From contig CP141140.1 of the NCBI GenBank assembly GCA_035235625.1, positions 52,881,351-52,945,350 on the forward strand: DNA of 64,000 nt, written 5' to 3'. The position numbers were made by a program, and so were the translations under genes. The first letter of the stretch is position 1; each line of letters opens with the position of its first letter. The DNA comes from Saururus chinensis (lineage: Eukaryota; Streptophyta; Magnoliopsida; Piperales; Saururaceae). This document shows positions 24,170-35,697 of the stretch, one piece after another. The notes under the pieces are model-generated. The model searched no databases and was not told the DNA's origin. It worked only from the letters and a program-made list of their open reading frames with translations.

Positions 24170-26310
24170 TAACACAATGACCTTACTTAAACCACTATAT
24201 TAAGACCAAGGGATGGCGAATTTGAGAAAGAAAGGAGGATTTTTTTTAAGGAAAATACAGAGAGCTTTTTTGCTTAATTCCTTCTATCACCTTTGTGAAA
24301 AAATTTAGAGAAAATTATTAAAAGGTGAGTGTTTGATTTATAATATCTTTATGGATTGAAAAAGTGAGTTTGTGAGAGTCGTAATTACATTATATACACA
24401 AGAGATTGGAGGAGCTACATCATGAAGGACTTTGATTGAAGATTCACAAAGATCAAAGAATTGAACTAGCAAAGAAGTAGACAAAGACAAGTTCGAGAAG
24501 CACCGAGATGGACTTTGGTGGCCAAGATAACTAGAGATAGACTTCTAGGTTGGGAGGTCAACAACTTGAGTCTTGTAAGTTCTTAAACTTTATACTGCAT
24601 TAATTACTCGGCCTAGAGTGGTCTTGTAGTTTTCTCTTAGTTGGGTTTCTATGTAAGAAACTCTTGTGTTTTTTGTTATGTGTTTGCTTGATTATATTCT
24701 GCACTAGTGGCTATAAGCTTATGGGTAGAAGAGGCCTCAACTTGTAGTTTTATACCTTTGTGGTTTTGGGCTAGAGGCACAATGGTAACCCATAGAACTA
24801 AAGAATATTAAACTCACAATCGGAAGCTGAAGATTTTAGTTTGTTTTTGATTAATTTTGATTGATTACTTGCTGTTAAAGTTGGCCTTCTCTTGATATAT
24901 TGTCCCTCTCTTGCTTTAGTTGTTTGCTTGCTTAGTTTTAATATGAATAAACATGACGACTTGGAAAATCCCTTGAATCGACCACCTCTATTCAAGTGTC
25001 CAATTTTATCATATTGAAAAAATTGGATGAGAACCTTAATCCAAGCATTCAATAGTAATTCATGGAAGGTCATGGTAAAAATTAGCATCCCCTAATGACT
25101 AAGGATTAAGATAGGAACCAATATTCTCAATGCGGAATTTGATTAGGATGAGTCAAAATGGAAAATGGAAAATTACAATAGCAAAGCACTTAGTGCTCTC
25201 TTTAATGCCATTGGAAAGAGCAAACGTAGGCTTATATCGAATTGTATTTCAATAAAGTAGCATGACATCACTTCGTTAAATACAATGAAGGTAGTCAAGG
25301 TTCCAGATGTTTACACTTGAGTTTGAAAATATTATGATAAATAAATATGTCTATTTCTAAGTACTATACTAAACATTTTTATATTGCTAATACTTGTGAT
25401 CAATTAGGTGAACTAATATTGGATCACTTAGTGGTGAAGGAATTCTTAGATCTCTAATTGGCAAGTTCAAAATCAAGGTGGTTGTAATAAATAAATCTAA
25501 AATATAGATATCATAAATATAGAGGGACTAGTTCAAAATCGAGAATCTTAGAAATGCAAGAAGAAGAATATAAATAAAAAAGAGAAATTTTTTGATTTTT
25601 TAAAGAAAGAAAAATAAAACCAATAGATTAAAGTCTTATAGGAAAACTCATAGGAAAACCAAAGGCATGAACACCTTAGATGAGGAAAAAATTTGATGAT
25701 TCTATTGAGGATGAGAAACTTGTTTTCCTGACTAAAGAATTTAGAGAGTTTCTCAAATAGAAAAACTTTGGGAAAGGTGTTAGAAAAGGCCAAAACTCAA
25801 GAAAATTTAGGCAAACTGAGAGTAGAGAGAGAGAGAGGAGAAAAGATAGAGTAGAGAAGAAGAATATTAGGTGCTTTATATGTGATAAATTAGGAAACTT
25901 TGCTACTGAGTGCCTTAATAGAGATGAAGACACTTCTTCTTATGAGAAACTTATGAAAAATAGACGCCAAGGAAAAAGGGAAAGTCCTCTAAACAACTTT
26001 ATATAATGAGAAGTCATTTGAACCTTAAGATGAATTGTGCAAAGACACTACGTTCCATGTTAGTGTAGATATTGATAGTTGTAGTAGTGGATCTCAAGAA
26101 TAAATTGCTTTGGAATTAAACTCTGAACCATTTGAGGATGATGAGTCTTAGGATGAGAAGGCAAAATTGTTTTAATAAGTCATTAAGATTTATCAAAAGA
26201 ATAAAGGACTTGAGAGAGATGTTAAAAAGAGAGCTGAGAAGATTCAAAATCTTTCTTAAGAGAAATAAGTTGGCCGAGTTGAAAAGTGTAAGTTTAATAT
26301 TTGTCACCCT
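24170..26310 (+). mobile_element. Decayed Ty1/copia retrotransposon fragment (gag region)
   Basis: From about 24960 the + strand reads, across several frame changes, the pattern of a copia gag: an N-terminal RPPLFK-like start, then NAKALSALFNAI-like helices (about 25170-25215), then a basic tail and a zinc knuckle at 25872-25913. The knuckle reads CFICDKLGNFATEC, where the usual His is Asn. Stops and shifts are frequent. Downstream to 26310 is a coiled, Lys/Glu-rich remnant. No reverse transcriptase or integrase is present. Confidence 0.6.
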
Positions 26311-27279
26311 AGCGAATTACTACATTGCCCATAGCCCAAATACTAAAATAATTAAGCAATGAACTACAAGATATAGCATCAATGCCGAATTATAAAATAA
26401 AAATCACTATCAAACACAAAAGCATGCAATCACCATATCAAACAATGATTTTTACGTGGAAATCCAACGGGCGAAAAATTATGATAGCTACTTTCTGGCT
26501 AAATCAATGCACTAAGGATTATAATTTATATATCATAAAGCTACCAACCTCTACTCAACACTAGAAACCCTTTTCTATGTGAAATTATTGGCCATCAAGT
26601 CTCCTCCTTGATTCTTGAAGTTTTTTCCTTCAAGTTTGTTCTTTATCTTCTCTAAACACTCCAATCAAAGCTTTCCTTAATTGTTGATGAATAAGCTTCT
26701 TCAATCTCCTTTGTGAAGAATTCATTCTTTGCTCCTTTGTTGTGTTGTGATGTGTATAAATCAGTCAAACTCTATTTCAAAAGATGATTATGAAACTATT
26801 ATGACCCTAATTTGATTTCCTAATTTAGTTTCATTCCTAAATTTTCTATCTTAATACAAATAAGCCTTAATTTATCCTAATACTACGCTAGTAAATAAGG
26901 TAAAAAGACATATAAAATTAATGTAATTCACGTGCATTAGTAGAGGAGTAGACATCTAAGACCGATGCATAGGAGAAGTGATGGCATTTGAAGCTTTGAG
27001 AAATTGAGTCTATTTTTTTTAAAGTTAGATGTTTATTTTCTAAAAAAGATTAGCATATTTTGAGTTTATTTTCTAAAACTAAGACGTTTTTCTTATTTTT
27101 GGTAACTTAGATATGTTTTGGGTTGTAATGAATTCGTATCTTGATGCATAAGTAAATAATTTGGTTTTGACATATTTGTCTCAATCATTTTTTAGTTAAA
27201 TAATGCACAAAATTTTTAGTTTTGTGAGTATATTATTTTCAAATACAGGTATACTAGAATCTTTAAATTACAGGTTTTT
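26311..27279. other. LTR-like non-coding repeat DNA
   Basis: Around 26400-26760 there is a string with TTTTTACGTGGAAATCCAAC followed by a C/T-rich stretch. A related arrangement occurs at 41560-42000. I read both as non-coding (LTR or leader) DNA of one copia-like family. No gene; 26890-27279 shows nothing. Confidence 0.35.
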
Positions 27280-27955
27280 ATCTAATAATGATAGTTTTTG
27301 CAATGTGTTTAACCATCGCAAGTAATCAATAACTATACTTTTAAGATCATCTTAAATAAGCAATAATGATGTTTTTAAGTATCATAGACAATTTTTTTCA
27401 AAAGATATGTACCGTCATTAAAGGTCATCAACAATGCTATCATTTTCATCACTATTTACTAATTGTAATGTTGCATGTGTCGTTAATACTCAATAGTAAC
27501 AAATTTTACAAACTCATATTATAGTCGGATTAAATCAATTGCAACGGTTGGGGATTATCGCAAATTCACATCCATGACAGTTTAAAAAAGTGTTGCTAAA
27601 AGTAAAAACTATGTGGCAAATTCACATTCGTTATGAATAGAAAATGTTACTAATGGTCAATGCCAGCTCTGCCAAATGTCTATGGCAATGGATGTAAACT
27701 ACCGCTACAAACCTTTTGTGACGCTATTTCTAAGGGTTTAATGGAGGAGTGATTGTGATGCTTTTGATTTTTAGTCATCAATAACTACATGTGTCAAGAT
27801 AGTGACACATTTAGCAAAACACAAATAACATTGGAACAAATTATTGGCGACACAAAAAACATAGCAACAAATTATTAATGACATATTATTATTAGTAGCA
27901 ACATTTTTGTTTGTCGCATGTAGTGTATTTTTTATTGTGGGAGTAGAAGTATGCC

Positions 27956-28333
27956 TTGGGAGGGCTGGTCCCACCTAGGGAAAATTTAAGAAGCATGTCC
28001 ATGCATGAGCAATTTTATTTGATACTTCTTGTCGAGATCGTTCTAATAGTCCTGAGAATGCACAAATCAGAGTTTAAGAGAGAAAATAATGCATCTTTGA
28101 AATTCCAAGAAAAATGTAAATGTGGTCTTAGACATGTTGAATTACCAGTTGAGAGCCTATCAACCAAATTGTTTTACAAAGTTTTTTGGCATTCCTCTTA
28201 TATAATCTCTCCTATATCCTCCAAAATTCTCCCTAAGCTCCAGAGAGGCCTTCAAAGTTTCAAAAAGGTCATTTTGAGGGGATTCAACAGAGATTTTGAC
28301 ACAAGATCCACCCAAAAACACATATCCAAATGA
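27956..28333 (+). other. Unassigned 125-codon open frame
   Basis: The frame is open for 125 codons on the + strand with no domain, signal or membrane segment I recognise, and there is no supporting splice structure. It sits between transposon remnants and is more likely chance than a gene. Confidence 0.12.
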
Positions 28334-29000
28334 GGAGAAGTTGTAGGAGGAGAATTACGTACAAGCAAGAAGACAATAGAAATTTGTGATAGAATAGTCG
28401 TTTATTAATAATAATTGATTTTTATATATATTAAAATATTTTAAATAAATTGAAGTATGAATGTAGTTAGATTTTTGTGAAGATATGAGTTAAAAAACAT
28501 AAAAATAAGATGCTTGGGATTTGATGGATAAATGTAGGAACTATTAGAAGTGGTTTTGGTAGTTAAAACTCCTTGCTAAGATTTTAAATAAGAAAAATAA
28601 ACAATAAGAATTAAATAGAATCAAAAGAAAGGAGCTCTAAAATGGAACAATTGAGTGCTTTGAGAGGCTTTTCAACCAACCGAATAGCCTATCAAGGCTG
28701 AACGTCGACATGCTTATAGCTCATTGAGAGGTTCATCGAAAGGAACTAAAATTTTAAAATAAAAAAGGAACAACGAAAAATAAAAATGAAATATTTAAAC
28801 CTATTTATTAAAGAGGTTAATTAAGATAGCCTTAACTTAAGTTGTTTGAGGATGTAATGTCAATAGGGGTTTGATGGGTATCTTCAAACCCACATACAAA
28901 GCAAATTGGATGACACGGGATCAGCAGGTGAAGCTTTACTTGTGTCACTGCTAGTTAAGTTTCACCAGCTGTCCATTAATGACACATATATTATATGTAG
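28334..29000. other. Intergenic DNA left of the MULE
   Basis: No gene is recognisable. The last ten bases before the element, TTATATGTAG, are a candidate target-duplication copy. Confidence 0.5.
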
Positions 29001-29300
29001 GGAAAATTATTAAAATAATAATTAAAAAAAATATTTATTGAAATATACCACTTTGGGAAATATTTCCCAAAGTGGTGTTCGTTTTTGCCATGCAGGCGTA
29101 ACCAAGCAGCTGGTGCCAGCGTGGCTTTTTTTTATATTTTTTAAGTTGATTTCGTCGTTTAGAACGACGAAATTGGTTTGAATACGATTTTGTCGTTCTA
29201 AACGACGAAACCTTTTATTACTTGACCTGGTTTCGTCGTTCAGAACGACAAAATCAACTTAAGCTGATTTCGTCGTTCTGAACGACGAAATCAAATTAAA
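29001..29300. repeat. MULE left terminal inverted repeat
   Basis: Pairs with 35400-35697. The inner half consists of four near-perfect 23-bp palindromes, TTTCGTCGTT-N3-AACGACGAAA, at 29150-29172, 29188-29210, 29231-29253 and 29268-29290. Confidence 0.92.
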
Positions 29301-29518
29301 TTTTTTTTAAATTACTATTTAAAACTAATTTTATCACCTGTCCCTGTTCATTCATTCAAAACACAGAACACAGAACATAGATATATATGCACGACTTCAT
29401 TCATTCCACCCATAACAAATATCACCATAACAAATATCACTATCACGAATATCACCATAACAAATATAAGTAAAGTACATCATATACGAGTAACAAATAT
29501 AATACATCACAAGTAATA

Positions 29519-31811
29519 TCATAATCTCCTACGTCCTCGTCCTCGCCCTCGTCCTCGACAGTGGTGTACGAGCTCCTCATGATCTACCTCTGGCTGTGGC
29601 TCTAACTCTGGCTCCAACTGGGGCTCGGGCTCCAACTGCGACTCCATGTCAGGCTCCTGCTCGGGCTCCGGCTCAGCATAAGTAATAGATGGTACAATAT
29701 GAGCTGGCCGATGTCGTCTATAATATAAAATCGGATCTGGCTGAGTGACATGTGTAGTGTCTGGAAATGATGAACCTGGAGGAGAGCTATATGTTGCTGA
29801 TGATGATGAAATATCAGGGCATGAAGAGTACATCGGTTGCGTCTGAGCGGCCTCGTTGACAGGATAATCTCGATGAACATCCGTGATCACCGAATGAAGT
29901 AGTGGAAAGCTACGAAGGACATCATTAGACGATCTAATCACCGACTCACATGCTACTGCTAAGTCCTCGCGCGAAATACAGGTGACAAGTGCATCACTCA
30001 AATACACATTAGTATGTCGAAGCTGACGAAGCTATACAAAAATAAATTAAATATTAGATAAATAATTAAAACGAAATAAGAAAATAATATATGCCTTAAT
30101 TAACAAAGTTGTACTTACTAGAGCTGCCTCAGATGCTCCCCTAGGTTGATATGTCATCTCCTCTACATCATCGTGCGGTAAAATATATCGCCGTGCAATC
30201 GGTAAATACCAGTGCATATAAGTACTACGAACATCTCACAATGTCGTAGCCAGCTCCCCTCTAATAATAGTGGCTCTCCTATCTTCCCATCGAGCAATAT
30301 ACGACGCATGATATATAGCCTAGTCGGTAATATGGCGGCCCTGTCGAGTGATGCGATGGACAAACTCGACAGTAGAAGGTGGGACCCCTTGCTCCAGGTT
30401 AAACTGGAGCATTACACGATCTGACACATACATCTCTATAATCTCATAACATATGAGAGGGGTTCGAGAAAGCCACACCTCTCGACCGTCAGTGCAGAGT
30501 GGAGGTATCACTGTGAACAAGTCCTCCGAGTACGGCTGCCAAATAATCTATATAATATATAAAGATAAGTTAGTTTAAATAACGACAAATTTTTTAAAAA
30601 TTATTATATAAAAAAGTTCAACACGGTAATAAAATTACCTTGTATGGCCGCTGGTGGTCTAACTCCCCTCTATACAAACGGAGGACTCCTTGTGGATTTT
30701 TGGTTCTCTTCTTCTGAACATTCCACCTTAAGGAGTTAAATTTAAGAAATGAGTTCAACATATGTTCATAAAATGTTGCTTAAAAAGTAATGTGGTAAAC
30801 ATAAATACAACCTACCTCGCCCCTAATGGAGCACCCTCGACCAAGCGACCCATCTCAGCAGTTGGTTGGCTAACGTGTAAGTGCTCCCACGACCATAACT
30901 ATGTCATAAAATAGTGATAACAAATATTAGAATTAAAAAATTATATGTGACTACAACTCCAAGTAAAGTTACACAATTATTTACTTGAAGAAGAGTCAGA
31001 CAGCCCGCAATCCCCGAGGTCATGGCCTGGCATGCCTTTCCTAACTCTCGGTATAAGAATGCGAGAGTAGCACTGCCCCATGAATAAGTGCCAGCCATGT
31101 CAAAGTCGGCAAGGAGAGAGAGATACGAAGCATGCATGTGGCTGCTTGTGGTATTCGCAAATATGGTGGCTCCAAGTAAATGCAATATATAGGCTCGTGC
31201 ATGCTGCTCGATAACTATCTCTGTAGCATCGGCTGGGAGCTCACGAAACTCCTGTAAGAGCCATTGTAGGCTCACTCGGCTACCACGTATCACTGTAGGA
31301 GGAGGAGCTCTACCAAGAAGTCTAACTAATATATCCATATGAGCTCCTCCTGTCGTGCCTGTCACCGGTCGTCCATCAATACGGAGTCCTAATAGAACTG
31401 CCACATCCATGAGCGTGATGGACATCTCTCCATATGACAAATGAAACGTCTGTGTCTCCCTCCTCCATCTCTCAACAAGAGCTGTCAATAGAGGCCGATC
31501 GAGACGAACATACTGTAGATGAATGAAATGGCCGAATCCCGCTCGCTCGATATAAGGTAATATACTCTCATCTATAGGCCAATGGCGGAGATATTTAAAA
31601 TGTTCATTGCACTCAAGGCACCCGGGGTCCTACAATAAATTTTAAAATTATAACATGTCGTACTATATCAACCAAAAAACAATGAAACAAAATTTAAAAA
31701 AAGTTATCATACCTCTCCTTTCCAAATAGCAGCGGACCTATGTGACTCCTGCTCTACGAGTAAAGAAGCGTCACTCGGGCCTGGCCCGTAACAAGGCTCT
31801 GCATGATCCAT
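29519..31811 (-). pseudogene. Plant mobile domain (MAIN/MAIL1-like) protein carried by the MULE, two internal stops
   Basis: Exons (minus) 31811-31713, 31629-30985, 30898-30816, 30726-30639, 30547-30119 and 30031-29519 join through GT-AG introns with matching phases into 619 codons. Exon 2 has the plant mobile domain core: a HFIHLQYVRLDRPLL stretch, then TFHLSYGEMSITLMDVAVLL and GLRIDGRPVTG. The last exon is Pro/Glu-rich with repeats of the EPEPQLEPELEPQ type and ends in an RGRGRGRGRRR tail. In-frame stops occur in exon 5: TAG at 30320-30322 and TGA at 30236-30238. Since the frame and splice sites beyond them are kept, I read them as recent inactivating mutations. Plant mobile domains occur both in host silencing/meristem proteins and in transposons; this one lies inside MULE ends, on the same strand as the transposase. 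The start exon is the least certain part. Confidence 0.82.
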
Positions 31812-31907
31812 ATGATCTGTGGAAGATGAAGATCATATCATTAATCATAAGGAATACATGCCTACGTAACTAAAAAAATATAATAAATACAGAGGTTGAT
31901 TATATGT

Positions 31908-34513
31908 TTACCAATCAACAGGAGGGCTTCTACATGATTTACTATTATGCCCACTTTGTTTACACCTCCCGCATTTATATCCTCCTCTACCATCTCTTTC
32001 CATTGTTCTGCAGTCCATGGTATTCCTAATGCGAACAGACCGTGGGCAACCAGGTTGCCTTGTTGCTATCGGTGGGTATAACACAAGCGGTATATCCCTC
32101 TCCCAATACTCCCGACCACGAGGAGAATAAAATTCTGCGGAGTACACATTTCTATAAGTAGAAGATGTGTAAAACAGTGATGCATTGATTGGCTCCCGCC
32201 GCTTTGCCCACACGGAGATAAGGTGCGAGCAAGGATAACCATAAACCTGAGGGATGTTGCATGTACAAGTATGCATCGCAGCATTTACCATAACCTTATA
32301 GGCACGAATTGATGTCACTTCGTACTGACTCCTGTTGATCCTATTAACTATATACTCCCCAATTTTTCTTGTTTGCTCTCTCAATATGGCTTCCACTCTA
32401 GGAGTATATGGGGTGACTATGGCAGAGGCGGCAGAAGATCGTTTAACAAAAAATTTTATGAGCCGATAAAAGGTAGCTGACACTAAAGCTTGCATGGGTA
32501 ACCCTCGTGCCCCCTTCAAGACGCTATTTAAACTTTCAGCCATATTTGTAGTCGTCATGCCAAATGTCATAAAACCACCGTGTGCAAGGGACCACTGTGC
32601 AGGATGCAATTCTCCTCCTAAGAGGAGATGTTTTGCCCTAGGATTCTCTTGACCAATCAAGTCCATTTTAGCATCAAACTTTTCTACTGTGAGTGCACAA
32701 GCTGCTGCCCCAATCAAGTCCGTCAGTGTATCATTTTTGAACTCCTTAAAATTTGCTTTTATGTGACGAATGCAATAACGATGGTGGTAATCCGGCTCTG
32801 GAAGAGCCTCAGGCACTACCTTCTGAAGCCCCTTATGTCGATCTGAAATAATGACGATGTTCGTCATGCCCATCAGTACATGATCCCTCAATTCCATTAG
32901 AAACCATTTCCAATTGTCTCCGTCTTCCTTCCCGACAAGCCCGAATGCAAGAGGAAATAACCCATTATTTCCATCTGTAGCCATTGCAGCCATAAGAGCA
33001 CCAGGATATCTGCCATACAAGTGAGTGGCATCAACGCCAATCACAGGGATGCAATGTTGAAACCCAGCTATAGATGGCCCAAACGCCTGGTGTGAGAGTT
33101 AATTCGGCTTGGATAGCGGGCATTATGACCTTAGAAATAAAAGAGGCACTGCACTGCCTATGATCTGTGCTAAGCTAGGCATTCCGACATGTGTGGTCAC
33201 CTTTGTACGTCTTCAATTTAAAGGACCCACTACCCCTTTTGATTGAGCCATGCACTCTCCAAGGGCAAGTGCTATCAATGCACTTTACTGTATACTCCGC
33301 CGGATTTGTTCGTACAACCCTGTATTCGACATGATTTTGAATGGAAAACTCCTGCAAGGCTGTAACGAATGCTTCTTTATTCTCAAAGATGCGGCCAACG
33401 TATAACTCATCTTCATTTTGTTGGTCCAAATCCATTGTAGAATTCACTGCCGCATCTATCTCCTCATCTGTGATGTGTGCATAAAGTGGCTCCACTTCAC
33501 AGTATGGCGGCTCTTCATCATCTACATTCATATCATTTCCAGCAATGGCATTGTCTACCGCATCATCCCCCTTGCCGTCAACCATCTGTTGAGCACTTTC
33601 TTCACCTCTAACCCCTTCTACATTCATATCAGAATTTTCTCCACTTACTTTGTCAATATTATCTTCACCTTCATTATCCTCATTTTCATCAATATCTTCA
33701 CCGTAGACATATCCCTCCCTACATATAAACATCGCATATGTATTAAATTTTGTAAGCCTAAAAAAGTTGAATTTATTTATAAATATATATTTCACCTTTG
33801 ATTAGATGGTCCAGCATCGGTATGACCAACATACGTGTAGGGGAAATGAAGGTCCATCGAACTTTAAGTTTCATACCATGCAACGCCTTGAGACATTTGA
33901 ATGCTAAATGGCTCGTGTAGATGCGTCGTAGACCTTCCATATTACACACAAAATCTCAAAATTTAGCTAAACGTATTTTCATTAAAGGATAATAAGATTG
34001 AAAACGTATTCACAACTAAATCAACTCTTACCTCCAAGTAGGTCCACTTCCATCGTAAATAGGGGCAGACGACCTATGACGTTCATTTGAAGCTACTGTC
34101 ATAGATAAATTTCCTTCTTCTTCGTCGTCCACTGGCACTTGCATATGACTTTCATTGTTCACATTTCTATCCGAGCTCCTTTGTGAGCTTCTGTGAGAGC
34201 TCCTATGTGAACTACTTCGCCTTTCACTAGTCACTCGGGCCTCTTTTTCGAGAAATAACTCGAAAGAAATTATGTGACACGAGTGGTGAAACATAAAAGC
34301 CATTGATGAATCATCATTTATGTTCATTAGTATCATTCTCGATCCATAGGACAGAAGATTACATTTGATAGTAATTTTCCATCTTTTTCGATCCAACCCA
34401 ACCTTACTTGCTACGTGCATCTCAAATTCATCAAATGTAGACGGTTTCTTCATTAATAATCCTTCTATGCGTCCGTCGTAGTTAATGAAAAAACTAACCA
34501 TTTCTTCTGCCAT
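31908..34513 (-). pseudogene. MUDRA-type transposase of the MULE, disrupted
   Basis: Exons 34513-34032 (N-terminal ubiquitin/PB1-like region and an RSSSHRSS Ser/Arg tract), 33861-33796, 33718 to about 33090 (acidic linker, then the MuDR DNA-binding domain with CIDSTCPW and KGDHTC zinc residues), and about 33086-31908. The last piece has the DDE core: VIGVDATHLYGRYPG, IISDRHKGL, and NMAESLNSVLKGARGLP; then a SWIM zinc finger (CTC, CSH) and a CCHC knuckle (CGRCKQSGHNSKSC). Lesions: a TAG at 33175-33177 right after the DNA-binding domain, and a jump directly from that region to AFGPSIAGF, so roughly 80-100 residues normally found between are missing and the frame changes. Catalytic residues are kept but the gene is not translatable as one protein. 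Confidence 0.88.
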
Positions 34514-35335
34514 TTCTATTCAATTAATTCATAAATAATAAATTAAATTAATATTAGATTAAACAAACTAATACTAATATCTACCCTAACAAATATATTT
34601 TTAAAATATATACGCATAGAAACTAATAACTTTACCAAATATATAAGCATATCATTAATACTTTATATTAATGAGTAAATTTTCTAATTAATATAATTAC
34701 ACAATTGATGCAATAACGCATACAATGTCACAAATCATATAAAAACATGTTCAAAAACTCAAATCCTCTACATTTTCCAAAATTTGAGAGACTTGTCATC
34801 TTAAAAAATAAAAACTCATTAATTAAAAATTTATCTCAATTAAATAATCTTAAACACAAAAAACACACAAAACGACTTAGAACAATACTTCTAAAACTAG
34901 GGCTCAATGACGGGACAATCAAAACTTTAAATTTTTTCGATGTAATATATAAAAGATAAATTTTTTCTATGTAACATACAAAAAATATATTACAACGATT
35001 GAAACAAAAGTAAATTAAAAAAAAAAAAAGAACACGCACCAGAAAAATGAAACGGGAGCGGCTCGACGTGGGCAGCGGCGGGCTAGACCTAAGCAGCGGG
35101 GGCAGACTGAGGTCAGCGGCAGCGGACTGAGGTCAACGGCGGCGGGCTGAACGTCGGCGGCGTCCGAACATCGGCAGAAATGGCGGAGCGAAAAACTTTG
35201 GATTGGAACGCGACTGGTCTAGCTGGCGGCGGGGAAAATGACGGCGTCCGGAAGTCGGCAAAAGCGGCGGATCGAAAAATGGGTGACTGGAACGCGATTG
35301 GAGGCGGAGCGGAGTCGCGGTTAAAACGACGATGA
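34514..35335. other. MULE 5' non-coding region with GC-rich direct repeat
   Basis: 34514-35035 is AT-rich. 35040-35335 is GC-rich and includes a diverged direct duplication, about 35158-35215 and 35240-35300, both of the form GGCGTCCG...GGAACGCGAYTGG. This is upstream of the transposase start and likely contains its promoter. Confidence 0.55.
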
Positions 35336-35697
35336 TTTCGTCATTTAGAACGACGAAATCAGTGTTGTTCCATGGCCCAAGCCCGAAATTAGACAAGTGT
35401 GGTAATTTCGTCGTTCAAAACGACAAAATCAGCTTAAGTTGATTTCGTCATTCTGAACGACGAAACCGGGTCAAGTAATAAAAGGTTTCGTCGTTTAGAA
35501 CGACGAAATCGTATTCAAACCAATTTCGTCGTTCTAAACGATGAAATCAACTTAAAAAATATAAAAAAATGCTACGCTGGCGCCAGCTGCTTGGCTAGTG
35601 CCTACGTGGCAAAAACGAATACTACTTTAAAAAATATTTTCTAAAATAATATATTTCAGTAAATATTTTTTTTAATTATTATTTTAATAATTTTTCC
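35336..35697. repeat. MULE right terminal inverted repeat with palindrome array
   Basis: 35400-35697 pairs with 29001-29300. Five copies of the 23-bp palindrome lie at 35336-35358 (just inside), 35406-35428, 35443-35465, 35486-35508 and 35524-35546. Confidence 0.92.

Larger units (their letters stand above)
23466..27927. mobile_element. Possible old CACTA-like element interrupted by a copia relic
   Basis: The left edge reads GACTACAACAAAGTAGGC and the right edge ends in GCATGTAGTG, resembling decayed CACTACAACAAA inverted ends. Next to both ends are many short words such as GTGACAC, TAGCAAC and their complements, the subterminal repeats typical of plant CACTA elements. No matching 3-bp target duplication is seen and the copia gag in the middle would be a later insertion. 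Weak call. Confidence 0.3.
29001..35697 (-). mobile_element. Mutator-like element (MULE), near full length, with plant mobile domain gene
   Basis: The ends are long inverted repeats: 29001-29300 matches the reverse complement of 35400-35697 almost throughout, both beginning at the tip with GGAAAAATTATT-like sequence. Inside, on the minus strand, are a MUDRA-type transposase gene near the right end and a second gene encoding a plant mobile domain near the left end. Flanks TTATATGTAG (left) and TTATATATAT (right) could be a diverged 9-10 bp target duplication, but AT simplicity makes that uncertain. Both genes carry disabling lesions, so the copy is non-autonomous now. Confidence 0.9.
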
